Shown one piece after another: positions 1 to 8,935 of a stretch of 64,000 nucleotides of DNA. Under the pieces are notes generated by a model that saw nothing but the letters and a program-made list of their open reading frames with translations, was not told the origin of the DNA and did not search any database. The position numbers and the translations under genes are program-made. The stretch comes from Zhongshania sp. GTDB taxonomy: Bacteria > Pseudomonadota > Gammaproteobacteria > Pseudomonadales > Spongiibacteraceae. The stretch is from contig NZ_JARGNU010000002.1 in assembly GCF_029212375.1 (NCBI RefSeq), positions 384,934-448,933 of the forward strand. The letters are read 5' to 3'. Numbering within the stretch: position 1 is the stretch's first letter; every line of letters begins with the position of its first letter.

Positions 1-2295
1 CTATGTAATGCGTCATTTGCTGAATTAGAAAAATCAAAATACGCGCTAGAAGAAGTTGTAGTTACGGCCCAGAAACGCTCTGAAAATGTTAATGATGTAC
101 CAATCGCTATTAATGCATTTTCTGGTGATGCGCTGGAAAGGGCCGGCGTGAAATCGATGGCTGACCTTGCGATTAAAACACCAGGGCTAGTTTACGACAC
201 TTTAGTAAATTATGCCGTTATATTTATTCGTGGTGTCGGTACAGATGCATTTATTCCCTCTGCAGATTTAAGTGTGGCGCCTTATATTGACGGTGTTTAT
301 TTTCCTATTTCCTTTGGCTTGGCGCGTTCATTAGGCGAGGTTGAGCGTGTTGAAGTATTGAAAGGGCCACAAGGAACGCTATTTGGTCGCAACTCAACTG
401 GGGGAGCAATTAGTATTACCACAAGGCAGCCTAGTGATACGTTTACGGTTAAAGCATCGTCAAGCTATGAGCGTTTCAATGAAAGTAATAGTCGTCTTTA
501 TGCGAGTGGTCCACTTACTGATGCACTTTCTGCAAGTGCTGCCGTTATCTATAACACGCGAGATGATTATTACGATCCGGTAGCGGGTTTGTCTTACGAC
601 GAACTACAACCGTATAAAGAACAAGGGGTAAACGTGAGTGCTCGCTGGTTGCCGGCGGAATGGTTTGACGCGCGTTTATCTGGCTATTATTTTAAGTCTG
701 AGGGTGTTGGTACGTCGCTACTCGCCTGCCTTCAGCCCTCCGCTTTGGGTGCGGTTTTGGGTATGTCCTGCGCTGCTGATTACAAGACAAATACTAACTT
801 AGACAATACAGCCTTTAGTGAATTAAAGGCCGGCGCGTTAACGCTGCAGTTTTTCCCTGGTTCTTTTGATGTTAAATCAATAACGTCTTACCAAGACACC
901 AATGGTCAGTCTCTAGTAGATTTCGACGGTTCGAATGCTAATCTAGTTGAGTTTGGTGGCGACGGGACAAAAAAGGAAAATCAACCACAATTGTTTGGCG
1001 AAATTTTCTCGCAAGAGCTGCAGTTTATTTCCAATGGCGATTCACCTTGGAGCGAGCAATTAGAGTGGATTTTTGGACTCTACTATCTCGACAGTACGGT
1101 GGGTTACGACCCAGTAGGATTTGCAGTGGCCGGCTTGAATAATGGGTTATCTGGCCTTGTAGACGGCGGCGTGCCATTGCCCGTAGACCTCTCGGCAATA
1201 TCCCCACTGCTAGATGTTGTCGGTGCTCTACTATCCCCATTAGATGAAGCTGCCCAAGCCTCAGTGCTTGTTACTGGTTCGTTAGATACCATTGCGCAGG
1301 CGGCGTATACCCAAGCTACTTGGAGTCCTCTGTCGTGGTTGGATGTCACCGCGGGTGGTAGATTTCAGCGTGAGAAGCGTCGGGTGTATGACACGGATCT
1401 GGCGGTTCGAACGCGAACTCTGGGGCAGCTTTCTGAAAGCAATTTGCTCAGTTACGCCAGTGAAGAGTTTGAAGAAACAAATTTTTCTCCCAAGCTTAGC
1501 GTGTCCGTTATCCCCAGTGAGGGCCAATTACTGTACGCGTCTTTTCAGAAAGCGTTTAAAAGCGGCAGCTACAATATTGTTAATCTGACGCAATCGCCGA
1601 GCTTTATTCGGCCTGAAACAGTAAGTGCGCTTGAACTTGGTGTTAAGTCTTCGTTGTTTGAACGACGATTGCAGGTAAATGCGGCTATTTTCCAAACCGA
1701 AATAGAAGATTTACAATCTCAGTTCGTATCGCTGTTATCAGGTGGGGTTGTGCAATTTCAGAATGCCGAGCAAGCAACTGTACAGGGTGGCGATATCGAT
1801 GTTCAATGGGCCGCGAGCGAAGCGTGGCTTATTACTTTTGGCGCCAGCTATTTGCATGGCCGCTATGATAAGTTTGAAAATGCCGTTGGTTACACGGCTC
1901 CAAGTAACGGTTATGCTGGATTATATAGCCCAGATCAAAATTACAGCGGCAATACGATAGTGCGTAACCCAGAAGTGAGCGCAAGTTTTGGCCTTAATTG
2001 GCATCATGCAGTACCCGCCGGTGAAATTAATGTTAGTGCTGATTATTATTTCAATGACGGTTTCTACTATGACGCAGCTAACCAGCTTGAGCAGGAGGCA
2101 TACACAATGCTAAATGCGAGGGTAACTTACTCACATACGCGCTCAAATATCGACGTGTCGCTATTTGGCAGTAATTTGGAAGACACTCGATATTATATTT
2201 ATCAGTTCCAAACTGATTTTGGCGTGGTTGGAAAATTGGCGCAACCCGTTAGTTATGGTGTTAGCTTGAAATGGGAGTTTGACTCGGCAGATTAA
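1..2295 (+). CDS. TonB-dependent outer-membrane receptor (5' end outside window)
   Basis: Imports an unknown substrate across the outer membrane using TonB energy. The frame is open from base 1, so the true start and signal peptide lie off the left edge; a GTG at 148 is internal. About 764 residues are visible. Near the left edge there is a TonB-box-like stretch (EEVVVTAQKR), then a plug domain with the usual VEVLKGPQGTLFGRNSTGG signature, then a long beta-barrel. The style resembles receptors of sphingomonads and marine gammaproteobacteria that take up hydrophobic or sterol-like compounds, but the ligand cannot be read from sequence. It converges on a Rieske/SDR operon, so uptake of that operon's substrate is a reasonable inference. 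The C-terminus ends WEFDSAD rather than in the usual terminal aromatic residue. Confidence 0.93.
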   Translation, partial: LCNASFAELEKSKYALEEVVVTAQKRSENVNDVPIAINAFSGDALERAGVKSMADLAIKTPGLVYDTLVNYAVIFIRGVGTDAFIPSADLSVAPYIDGVYFPISFGLARSLGEVERVEVLKGPQGTLFGRNSTGGAISITTRQPSDTFTVKASSSYERFNESNSRLYASGPLTDALSASAAVIYNTRDDYYDPVAGLSYDELQPYKEQGVNVSARWLPAEWFDARLSGYYFKSEGVGTSLLACLQPSALGAVLGMSCAADYKTNTNLDNTAFSELKAGALTLQFFPGSFDVKSITSYQDTNGQSLVDFDGSNANLVEFGGDGTKKENQPQLFGEIFSQELQFISNGDSPWSEQLEWIFGLYYLDSTVGYDPVGFAVAGLNNGLSGLVDGGVPLPVDLSAISPLLDVVGALLSPLDEAAQASVLVTGSLDTIAQAAYTQATWSPLSWLDVTAGGRFQREKRRVYDTDLAVRTRTLGQLSESNLLSYASEEFEETNFSPKLSVSVIPSEGQLLYASFQKAFKSGSYNIVNLTQSPSFIRPETVSALELGVKSSLFERRLQVNAAIFQTEIEDLQSQFVSLLSGGVVQFQNAEQATVQGGDIDVQWAASEAWLITFGASYLHGRYDKFENAVGYTAPSNGYAGLYSPDQNYSGNTIVRNPEVSASFGLNWHHAVPAGEINVSADYYFNDGFYYDAANQLEQEAYTMLNARVTYSHTRSNIDVSLFGSNLEDTRYYIYQFQTDFGVVGKLAQPVSYGVSLKWEFDSAD

Positions 2296-2649
2296 GACGT
2301 CGCGATATTTTTTGATTTTAGAATATTTATGGCGCCGTTGTAACGATATCGAACAGACGTAATTTCGCCATAAAAATTATAGCTTATAATGATGACTGTA
2401 CACCACAATAATTGCATGAATATACGTTACTAGGTTTAATTTATTTAAAATATGTACGTAAATTATTGTTACGAACAAAGCTTGGAATGTACGAGTCGTG
2501 CGGAACACAACAAATACATATCGGTGTCTTGTATAAAATAACCTAGGCTATTGGTCTGGGTTATTTTATACCTGAATTTGGCTGTGCCAAATTAACGGAG
2601 GGTGGCGCTGGTCAACTCAAAAATTGTACGCGTTCAATAAACCGATTTT
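2296..2649. other. Convergent intergenic region, no gene
   Basis: AT-rich 354 bp between the ends of two convergent transcription units. It holds one long inverted repeat (listed separately) and no open frame with recognisable protein content. Confidence 0.6.
2531..2571. terminator. Long inverted repeat, probable bidirectional terminator
   Basis: Arms GTATAAAATAACC (2531-2543) and GGTTATTTTATAC (2559-2571) are perfectly complementary over 13 bp, and further pairing is possible inside the 15-base interior. The A-rich and T-rich ends of the stem resemble the A-tract/U-tract of a bidirectional terminator. It lies between a + strand receptor gene and a - strand operon, where such an element is expected. 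Confidence 0.65.
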
Positions 2650-3459
2650 TTAGTTTCCGAAGAATCGTCTCGCATCGGCGTAAGTAGGTAAGTGAGCGGT
2701 CATCCCGCCGTCGGCCCGAATCACCTGCCCAGTCAAATATCTTGCCTCGTCGGATGCAAGAAATGCGACGATATTTGCGATGTCTTCTGGCTCCCCTAAA
2801 AAGGGTGTCAGGGCCGAGTCTTCATTGAGTTTAATTAACTCCTCGGGAATGGCAGCTTTAAGTAGTGGTGTTAGGATCATGGAAGGGGCCACTGAGTTGC
2901 AGCGAATGCCCTCTCTGCCAAAGGCGGTGGCAACGTACTCGGTTAACATATTGATCGCCGCCTTTGCTACGCCGTAGCAGGGCATTTTGTTAAATGCGGA
3001 GACGCCGTACTGGGATGAAGTATTGATGATACTGCCACCGCCGCGCTTGACCATTTCTTTGACTGCATAGCGGCAACCCAACATGGTGCCACGCAAAGTA
3101 ATTGCCATCGTGGTATCCCATAGCGCTAGAGGCATATCAACAATGTCGGTATCTGCGGCCACTGATTCTGCAGAGGCATAGGCGGCATTATTGTGGAGAA
3201 TATCTAATCCCCCGAAAATTTCCACCGCCAGCGCAACTGCGGCGGCTACACTCGCTTCGTCACCGATGTCACAAATTCCCGCGCTAGCGGTGCCCCCAGC
3301 CTCGCGGATCTCGCTGACGACCTTCTCGGCAGCTTCCTTATTAATATCTGTTACTAATACGCTTGCGCCGCATTCTGCTAGCTTGCGAGCACAGGCACGA
3401 CCAATACCGGACCCTGCTCCGGTTACCAATGCAACTTTGTTTTCTAATGAGAATGACAT
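2650..3459 (-). CDS. SDR-family NAD(P)-dependent dehydrogenase
   Basis: Short-chain dehydrogenase/reductase of 269 residues; oxidises or reduces an alcohol/ketone on an unknown substrate. The cofactor motif TGAGSGIG is at residues 13-20. Asp38 at the end of beta-2 points to NAD rather than NADP. NNAA is near residue 90 and the catalytic YGVAK (Tyr-x3-Lys) near 165. The start at 3459 is chosen because AGGAG sits 7 bases upstream; a longer frame to 3507 would add 16 poor residues overlapping the gene before it. It is the last gene of a four-gene operon, so it probably dehydrogenates the diol or alcohol made by the Rieske oxygenase. Confidence 0.9.
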   Translation of the reverse strand: MSFSLENKVALVTGAGSGIGRACARKLAECGASVLVTDINKEAAEKVVSEIREAGGTASAGICDIGDEASVAAAVALAVEIFGGLDILHNNAAYASAESVAADTDIVDMPLALWDTTMAITLRGTMLGCRYAVKEMVKRGGGSIINTSSQYGVSAFNKMPCYGVAKAAINMLTEYVATAFGREGIRCNSVAPSMILTPLLKAAIPEELIKLNEDSALTPFLGEPEDIANIVAFLASDEARYLTGQVIRADGGMTAHLPTYADARRFFGN

Positions 3460-3487
3460 TGTAAACTCCTGACTTCGCTGATTATTA

Positions 3488-3841
3488 TTAGCCGAAAGGC
3501 GCTGCACCTTTAGACACTCGTACGCTATTAGGGAAGGGTGCGCCTATGGCGCGTGGCTGGCCGTGAACCTCAACCGCAATTGATGCATGTGCTAACGCGA
3601 GGATGAGTTTGGCGAGCTTCTGAATTTGTTCAGGCATCTCAGTAAGTGGGTGTTTTGCTATTTCGGCCATCGCAACGTCGCTGACTGCCAATACGGCTTC
3701 GTAAAATTCAATTATTTGTTCTTGTGTTGATGTGCACCGCGCTTCCATGCGCGCTTGGCTTGTATCTTTCGCCCATTTATCAACAAAACGTTCCAGCGAG
3801 GCGAACCCATGAGGTAGCACTGATTGTAGGTTTTTACTCAT
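3488..3841 (-). CDS. Conserved-looking protein of unknown function in a Rieske operon
   Basis: I do not recognise this 117-residue protein. It is soluble and mostly helical by composition, with no signal peptide and no obvious metal or cofactor motif. Its ATG overlaps the stop codon of the Rieske gene (ATGA), so translation is probably coupled and a fixed stoichiometry with the oxygenase is likely. It is too short and has the wrong character for a classical NTF2-like beta subunit; that role may be filled by the first gene of the operon. It could be an accessory or partner protein of the oxygenase. That role is inference from position only. Confidence 0.72.
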   Translation of the reverse strand: MSKNLQSVLPHGFASLERFVDKWAKDTSQARMEARCTSTQEQIIEFYEAVLAVSDVAMAEIAKHPLTEMPEQIQKLAKLILALAHASIAVEVHGQPRAIGAPFPNSVRVSKGAAPFG

Positions 3842-5094
3842 TTAATCGCCTCCCGTACCGTGTCTGAATTAACCCACTTGATAATGCGCGAGGTAGAGTA
3901 GCGAATACCTACTTCACTATCTTGTAGCTGAATGTGCTTTTTTCCGCCATTTTTAATGCCGCGCTGGGTTCGCTTTACATTTACAAGGTCTTCTAAAACC
4001 ACTTCGGCAACTCTGGCAACGTACATTTCTTGTTGAAAGCGTTGTTTAAAATCTTGTGCTTCGGTCACATAAAAACGTACTTCGTATTTTGTGCGGCTGG
4101 CACTTAACGGCCAAAAGTGATGAACCCAAAAGCCTCCTGGCCCCCAGTCGATTTGAACGTGGGGGAATACTTGGTTAACGTCCATTGACCAGTCGGCAGA
4201 TTTTGTCGGGTTGATCGCTGGGTGAGCTAAAAATGCCTCTGTATCCTTAAGCGCCGCAGCAGAGATAACGCTGCCGGTGTCACCGGCAGCAAGTTGCTCT
4301 GCGCGGTTGTTCGGATTGGGCTTAAGCCCGCTGTTTCCAAACATGGAAACCTGTTGATGAGTTCCTAGGGGAGTTGAATTTAGAAGCCGAGCATGGGGAT
4401 TAATTTGGTTTGAAAATGTTTCGGCTATGGTCTTAGGATGAATAGAGGGAATATGGTAGCTCTCTAAAAATGCATCAACCACCACCTTCCAGTTTGCCTC
4501 TAAATCTGCTTCTACAACGATAGGACTAGAGGCGCCTAGGTAGTTAACGCCTGAAATATATTCTTTAAGAGGTGCTATATACTCATCCAGACTTATTTCT
4601 GGTTGTTCGGCCATGTTAACAAAAACAAACCCTTCCCAGACTTCGGTGGCAACACGAGTCAGGCCACAATCTTTTTTGTTGAAGAAGAAATTTTGCTCAT
4701 CGGGTGCTGATTTAAGGTCACCATCGGTGTCATAAGACCACTTGTGATATGGACACACAAACAAACGTCGGCGCCCCTCGCTCTCGGTAACAATTTGACT
4801 GCCACGGTGTGAGCAGGTGTTGTAGAAGCCTTGCACCTTGCCCTTGGGGTTGCGAGTGATGATGATGGATGTGTCTAACGTGTGAATCGCTTTTAGAACA
4901 AAACAACCGGGCTCAGGCAACTCTTCTTCCCGTGCAACCAGCAACCACGCTCGGCGAAAAATTTTTTCTTTTTCTTGTTCAAAGAATGCCTCGCTATAGT
5001 ATGGCTCAAGAGGTATAGGGGATGTTGATAACCCTGCGTCTTCTGTAAAAGTGCCGCGCGACTGAAACGCCGCCTCGCCTGTGTTGCTATTCAT
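3838..5094 (-). CDS. Rieske [2Fe-2S] aromatic-ring-hydroxylating oxygenase, alpha subunit
   Basis: Catalytic subunit of a Rieske non-heme iron oxygenase, 418 residues. The Rieske cluster ligands are Cys94-x-His96 and Cys114-x2-His117, with 17 residues between the pairs. The mononuclear iron site follows as an E-x2-H-x4-H pattern (Glu211, His214, His219) in the C-terminal catalytic domain. Family members add O2 to aromatic rings, quaternary amines or steroid-like substrates; the substrate cannot be told here. No ferredoxin or ferredoxin reductase gene is nearby, so electrons must come from proteins encoded elsewhere. It sits between an NTF2-like gene and a coupled 117-residue unknown. Confidence 0.93.
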   Translation of the reverse strand: MNSNTGEAAFQSRGTFTEDAGLSTSPIPLEPYYSEAFFEQEKEKIFRRAWLLVAREEELPEPGCFVLKAIHTLDTSIIITRNPKGKVQGFYNTCSHRGSQIVTESEGRRRLFVCPYHKWSYDTDGDLKSAPDEQNFFFNKKDCGLTRVATEVWEGFVFVNMAEQPEISLDEYIAPLKEYISGVNYLGASSPIVVEADLEANWKVVVDAFLESYHIPSIHPKTIAETFSNQINPHARLLNSTPLGTHQQVSMFGNSGLKPNPNNRAEQLAAGDTGSVISAAALKDTEAFLAHPAINPTKSADWSMDVNQVFPHVQIDWGPGGFWVHHFWPLSASRTKYEVRFYVTEAQDFKQRFQQEMYVARVAEVVLEDLVNVKRTQRGIKNGGKKHIQLQDSEVGIRYSTSRIIKWVNSDTVREAIK

Positions 5095-5157
5095 ATTTAT
5101 GCTCCCGCCATTTTATTCTAAGAAATACTTCCGTTCGCGCAGTTGTTGTTGGATGTA

Positions 5158-5553
5158 TTATGATTCGCCGAGTAGCTTTTCCCAAACTGGGGCAAATGTT
5201 TGGAAGTCAAAGTACTCATCAATTCGAATAATTTTTCCACCCTCAACTTTGATTACCATGCAAGCGTGTAGCGCTGGCATTTCGGTGCCGTCATTAAATC
5301 GACCTTTTAAACAATGCTGCTGAACGACGCCGCCCTCAATAGCATGGCGCTGAATACTGTGGTATCCCAGCTCTGCGCTAATTGTGAATAATTTCGCTAG
5401 CAGGGCGCAATTCTCTTCTTTTGTCTGAGCTTGGCCGGTTGCAGAATGCCAAACAACAACCTTGTCGTCGTAGATGTTGCGCAGGCGATTAATGTCGCGG
5501 CCAGCAATTGCCATTCCGAGTTCGTCGATCACTACGTCTAGTTTATTCGTCAT
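5158..5553 (-). CDS. NTF2-like / SnoaL-type small protein
   Basis: 131 residues with the cone-shaped NTF2-like fold signature: an N-terminal helix, a 'grDinrLrniYdDkvv' segment, then strands ending in 'GGKIIRIDEYFDF'. The fold serves steroid isomerases, polyketide cyclases and beta subunits of ring-hydroxylating oxygenases. As the first gene of the Rieske/SDR operon it may act as an isomerase or small partner subunit; which one is not decidable from sequence. GAGG lies upstream of the ATG at 5553, and the gap to the Rieske gene is 63 bp. Confidence 0.85.
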   Translation of the reverse strand: MTNKLDVVIDELGMAIAGRDINRLRNIYDDKVVVWHSATGQAQTKEENCALLAKLFTISAELGYHSIQRHAIEGGVVQQHCLKGRFNDGTEMPALHACMVIKVEGGKIIRIDEYFDFQTFAPVWEKLLGES

Positions 5554-6413
5554 TGGAACTACCTCTTACGCGTTATTGTTATCACTAGAAATATCATTGT
5601 GTTCTTCGTTTTCGCACTTGCCGAATGACGATGCCCCGAGCGGGTAGTGCAGGGGGAGGTACGTCACTTCGTTAGCGCGGCTACATTACAATAGCCAACG
5701 CTATTAGGAGCACGGCGCGGCTTAGCTTACATAGCGCAGTAAATATTCGTTGGTCTATTAGATTTAATTACTTAGGGTGTATTGAGGGCTTGATACAAAA
5801 ATCACCTTAAGTTATTGCGACTGCTTAGCGTCGCCGTATGCCCCGTATATTTATTGCTTCTTAACTATTTGATTAGCCTATCACCACGTTTACCACTCGG
5901 TCAATATCTGTATTGTAATGTGCGGTCGCAAATATTGGCTAGCGCATTTCGTTCATTAATCGGTCAACACCATAATCGGTGAGTGCACTGGCAAGTCACG
6001 TTGTTATGGTTGTTCGGGCAGCTTGTTAAAGCGCGCTAATTTGGGGGTTACTGTAAGTGAGTGGGACGTTGAGTGGCAACGGCCTCCGCTAGGTAGGTCA
6101 TTACTCGGCCGGTCTTCAGCTATAGCGGCTTGGCGCATTCGGTATGAGGTTTTATCTGTGCTCAAGCCTAGTGCTAGGAAATAAATGCCACTACCAATTC
6201 TTGAGTGGGATTCCTCCGCTGTTCGCAATAATCGAATAATAAGTCAGTTGTTATGCCCGAAATTTTGGCGCTAGCGACTCGCCCAGGATGACACCCATCA
6301 CGCTTGGTTAATAATTCCGGCCTACTTCAGTGGAGCTGCATTCTAAAGCGATTATTCTCAACTTTGTTAACACCCTGCGCTGCCGGAAAACTCTTAGAAA
6401 CTCCGTGGTGAGC
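5554..6413. other. 860-bp gene-free region
   Basis: The longest stretch without a recognisable gene in the window. It contains the promoter side of the oxygenase operon and the 3' side of the Lrp-family gene. Six-frame reading shows only short frames; the longest (74 codons, - strand, 6004-6228) has no recognisable protein features. I see no tRNA, no strong hairpin and no coherent pseudogene. Confidence 0.5.
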
Positions 6414-6875
6414 TTAGCGCAGGGGTAAGGCGGTTTTGTAGCGCACTTGCTTTAAGGCGAAACTCGAACGAATTTTCTCTATTTCTGGCATTGGCGATAA
6501 GTTTTCAACAATAAAGCGTTCTAGTGATTCCATGTCGGTCATGGCCAAGCGTATTAGATAGTCTGCGTCGCCGGTCATAAGGTAGCACTCCATTACTTCG
6601 TCATAGGCGCAAACCCGCGCTTCAAAATCTTTGAGCGCTTGCCGGCTTTGTGCTTTAAGGCTAATGAAAACGAATACATTGAGGCGTAAGTCGAGTTGTT
6701 GTGGGTCTAATAAGGCCACGTACTGGCGAATGGTGCCCTCAGCTTCAAGTCGCTTTACGCGGGTTAGGCAGGGCGAGGGCGACAAATTGACTTTTTTGGC
6801 TAGCTCAGTGTTGGCCAGTTTGCCGTTGTTCTGTAGTTCACGCAAAATTTTGCGATCGATGTTGTCTAATTTCAT
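6414..6875 (-). CDS. Lrp/AsnC-family transcriptional regulator
   Basis: 153 residues with the two-domain Lrp architecture. An N-terminal winged HTH (LDNIDRKILRELQNNGKLAN, then 'LAKKVNLSPSPCLTRVKRLEAEG') precedes a C-terminal RAM/ACT-like ligand domain ('YLMTGDADYLIRLAM'). Members sense amino acids or 2-oxo acids. The start at 6875 gives the canonical N-terminus and has GAAGAG upstream; a longer frame starts at 6890. It is transcribed divergently from the pyruvate dehydrogenase operon, 132 bp away, so it is a natural candidate regulator of that operon. That link is inference from position. Confidence 0.92.
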   Translation of the reverse strand: MKLDNIDRKILRELQNNGKLANTELAKKVNLSPSPCLTRVKRLEAEGTIRQYVALLDPQQLDLRLNVFVFISLKAQSRQALKDFEARVCAYDEVMECYLMTGDADYLIRLAMTDMESLERFIVENLSPMPEIEKIRSSFALKQVRYKTALPLR

Positions 6876-6910
6876 ATAGAAGCTCTTCATGCTGTTAAAT
6901 TATTATCTTG

Positions 6911-6925
6911 CGGCATATTGTGCCG
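6911..6925. promoter_or_regulatory. Small palindrome in the lrp/aceE divergent promoter region
   Basis: CGGCA (6911-6915) and TGCCG (6921-6925) are separated by five bases, a layout seen in many Lrp-family operators. It lies between the divergent regulator and aceE starts. Only five bases pair on each side, so chance is quite possible. Confidence 0.3.
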
Positions 6926-7007
6926 TTTTGATCGTTTAATTGCAGCTAATGCGGTGAAAAAAACTGCCTTGTATCCACTACCATAGTTGTCAGGATGAAC
7001 TGACGAT

Positions 7008-8839
7008 ATGGCGGATGAAATGAACAGTATTACCCAGCCTGAGCATAGCGATTTTGACCCAATTGAACTGACTGAATGGCGTGAAGCGTTTGTGGGGCTT
7101 GTGGCGCGCGGTGGCTCCGAGCGCGCGCGGCAGGTACTTGATGCCATTACGGCCATGGCTCGCGACCCTGCTATAGGCTGGCAACCAGCGCGGGGTACGC
7201 CTTATGTGAATACGGTAGTGGTTGATCAGCAGCCGGTATTTCCAGGCGACCTTGCCGTTGAAGAAAAGCTTGTGTCGATTATGCGTTGGAATGCGCTGGC
7301 AATGGTGGCGCGGGCCAATAAGGCCTACGGCGAATTGGGCGGCCATATTGCCAGCTACGCCAGTGCCGCTGATTTGTTTGAGGTTGGCTTTAACCACTTT
7401 TTTCACGCTCGCACAGATACCGTTGGTGGCGACCTTGTGTTCTACCAGCCGCATTCCGCGCCGGGTGTGTATGCCCGAGCATTTTTGGAAGGCCGCCTAG
7501 AAGAAGCCGATCTTGCCCATTACCGGCAAGAGGTTGGCGCCGGTCCAAGCGGCACTCGGGGTTTGTGCAGCTACCCTCATCCATGGCTAATGCCCGATTT
7601 TTGGCAATTTCCAACGGGGTCTATGGGGATCGGCCCGATCAGTTCAATCTACCAAGCGCGATTTATGCGCTACCTAATGCATCGCGGCTTGCTGGATACG
7701 ACAGAGCGCAAAGTTTGGGGGGTATTTGGCGATGGCGAAATGGACGAACCCGAGAGTATGTCGGCGCTAACACTTGCCGCAAGGGAAGGTCTCGATAATT
7801 TGGTTTGGGTGGTTAATTGCAATTTGCAGCGCCTCGATGGGCCCGTTCGCGGTAATGGCCGTATTATTGACGAGCTCGAAGCCTTGTTCACCGGTGCTGG
7901 CTGGAACGTAATAAAATTAGTTTGGGGCTCGGATTGGGACGGCTTATTTGCCCGCGATAAAGACGGCGCCTTGGTCGATGCCTTTTCACACACTGTGGAC
8001 GGTCAGTTTCAGACCTTTGCGGCAAAAGATGGACGTTATAATCGTGATCATTTCTTTGGTCAAAATGAAGCACTGGCAAAATTGGCGCAAGGCCTAAGCG
8101 ACGAACAAATTGATCGCCTCAAGCGTGGCGGTCACGATTTAGTGAAAATATATGCCGCCTACGACGCGGCCGTGCGCCACAGTGGTAAGCCGACCGTTAT
8201 TCTTGCCCAGACTAAAAAAGGCTTTGGCATGGGCGAGGCAGGCCAAGGCAAGATGACGACCCATCAACAGAAAAAACTAGATCGCGAGGCCTTAATCGAT
8301 TTTCGCAATCGTTCTAACCTGCCGTTGTCCGACGACGATGCAGCGAACTTAAGTTTTTACAAGCCCGAGAAAAACAGCCCCGAAATGCGCTATTTGCACG
8401 AGCATCGTCAAATACTTGGCGGCTATATGCCGAGCCGTATTTCTGTTGCCGACCCTGTGGCGGTGCCCGCGCTATCAGTTTACGGCGGCTTTGCGCTGCA
8501 GGCAGATGGCAAAGAAATGTCTACCACCATGGCCTTTGTGCGCATGATGACCAATTTGTTAAAAGACAAGCAGCTTGGCAAGCGCGTGGTGCCTATTGTG
8601 GCCGATGAAGCCCGCACCTTTGGTATGGCGAATCTCTTTAAGCAGGTAGGCATTTATTCCAGTGCAGGGCAGTGCTATGAACCGGAGGATATCGGTTCTA
8701 TTCTCAGTTATCGCGAAGCAAAGGATGGCCAGATTCTTGAAGAAGGTATTAGCGAAGCTGGGGCAATCAGCTCGTGGGTGGCTGCGGCCACCAGCTATTC
8801 GGTGCATGGTATCCGAATGCTACCGTTTTATATTTACTA
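7008..8839 (+). pseudogene. aceE: aceE, pyruvate dehydrogenase E1, N-terminal part (IS-interrupted)
   Basis: The homodimeric E1 decarboxylates pyruvate with thiamine diphosphate and reductively acetylates the E2 lipoyl group. This half carries the ThDP motif GDGEMDEPES followed by NCNLQRLDGPV, and tracks AceE collinearly up to RMLPFYIY. An IS982-type element enters at 8840, and its first base completes a TAA stop (8838-8840). Joining this half to the piece from 9820 restores a continuous 899-codon frame, normal for AceE (about 887 in E. coli). Both halves are otherwise intact, so the insertion looks recent. The E1 active site needs both halves, so activity is probably lost. ATGs at 7008 and 7020 both fit as start. 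Confidence 0.92.
8832..8839. repeat. Left target-site duplication of the IS element
   Basis: ATTTACTA directly precedes the left inverted repeat and is repeated exactly at 9812-9819. Removing the element and one copy restores the reading frame as FYIYYSMFGF, the conserved AceE sequence. This confirms the boundaries. Confidence 0.93.
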
Positions 8840-8863
8840 ACCCGTGGTGCATTTAGGAAGGAG

Positions 8864-8935
8864 GTAAGTTACTCACCCTCATAAAGAGGTTATCATTAGT
8901 TTACGAGAAAAATGGTAACGAGATGAGTAACTTAC
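8864..8935 (+). promoter_or_regulatory. 12-bp inverted repeat that can sequester the transposase start
   Basis: GTAAGTTACTCA at 8864-8875 is the exact reverse complement of 8924-8935. The right arm begins at the second base of the transposase ATG (8923-8925) and covers the next codons. In a transcript reading through from aceE both arms would be present and could pair, hiding the start. A transcript starting between the arms would lack the left arm and stay translatable. Comparable protection against read-through is known for IS10 and IS50; here it is inferred from sequence. Confidence 0.55.

Noticed and set aside
6004..6228. 74-codon - strand frame in the large gap
   Set aside because: No ribosome-binding site, no recognisable domain, and low-complexity, implausible residue order; most likely chance.
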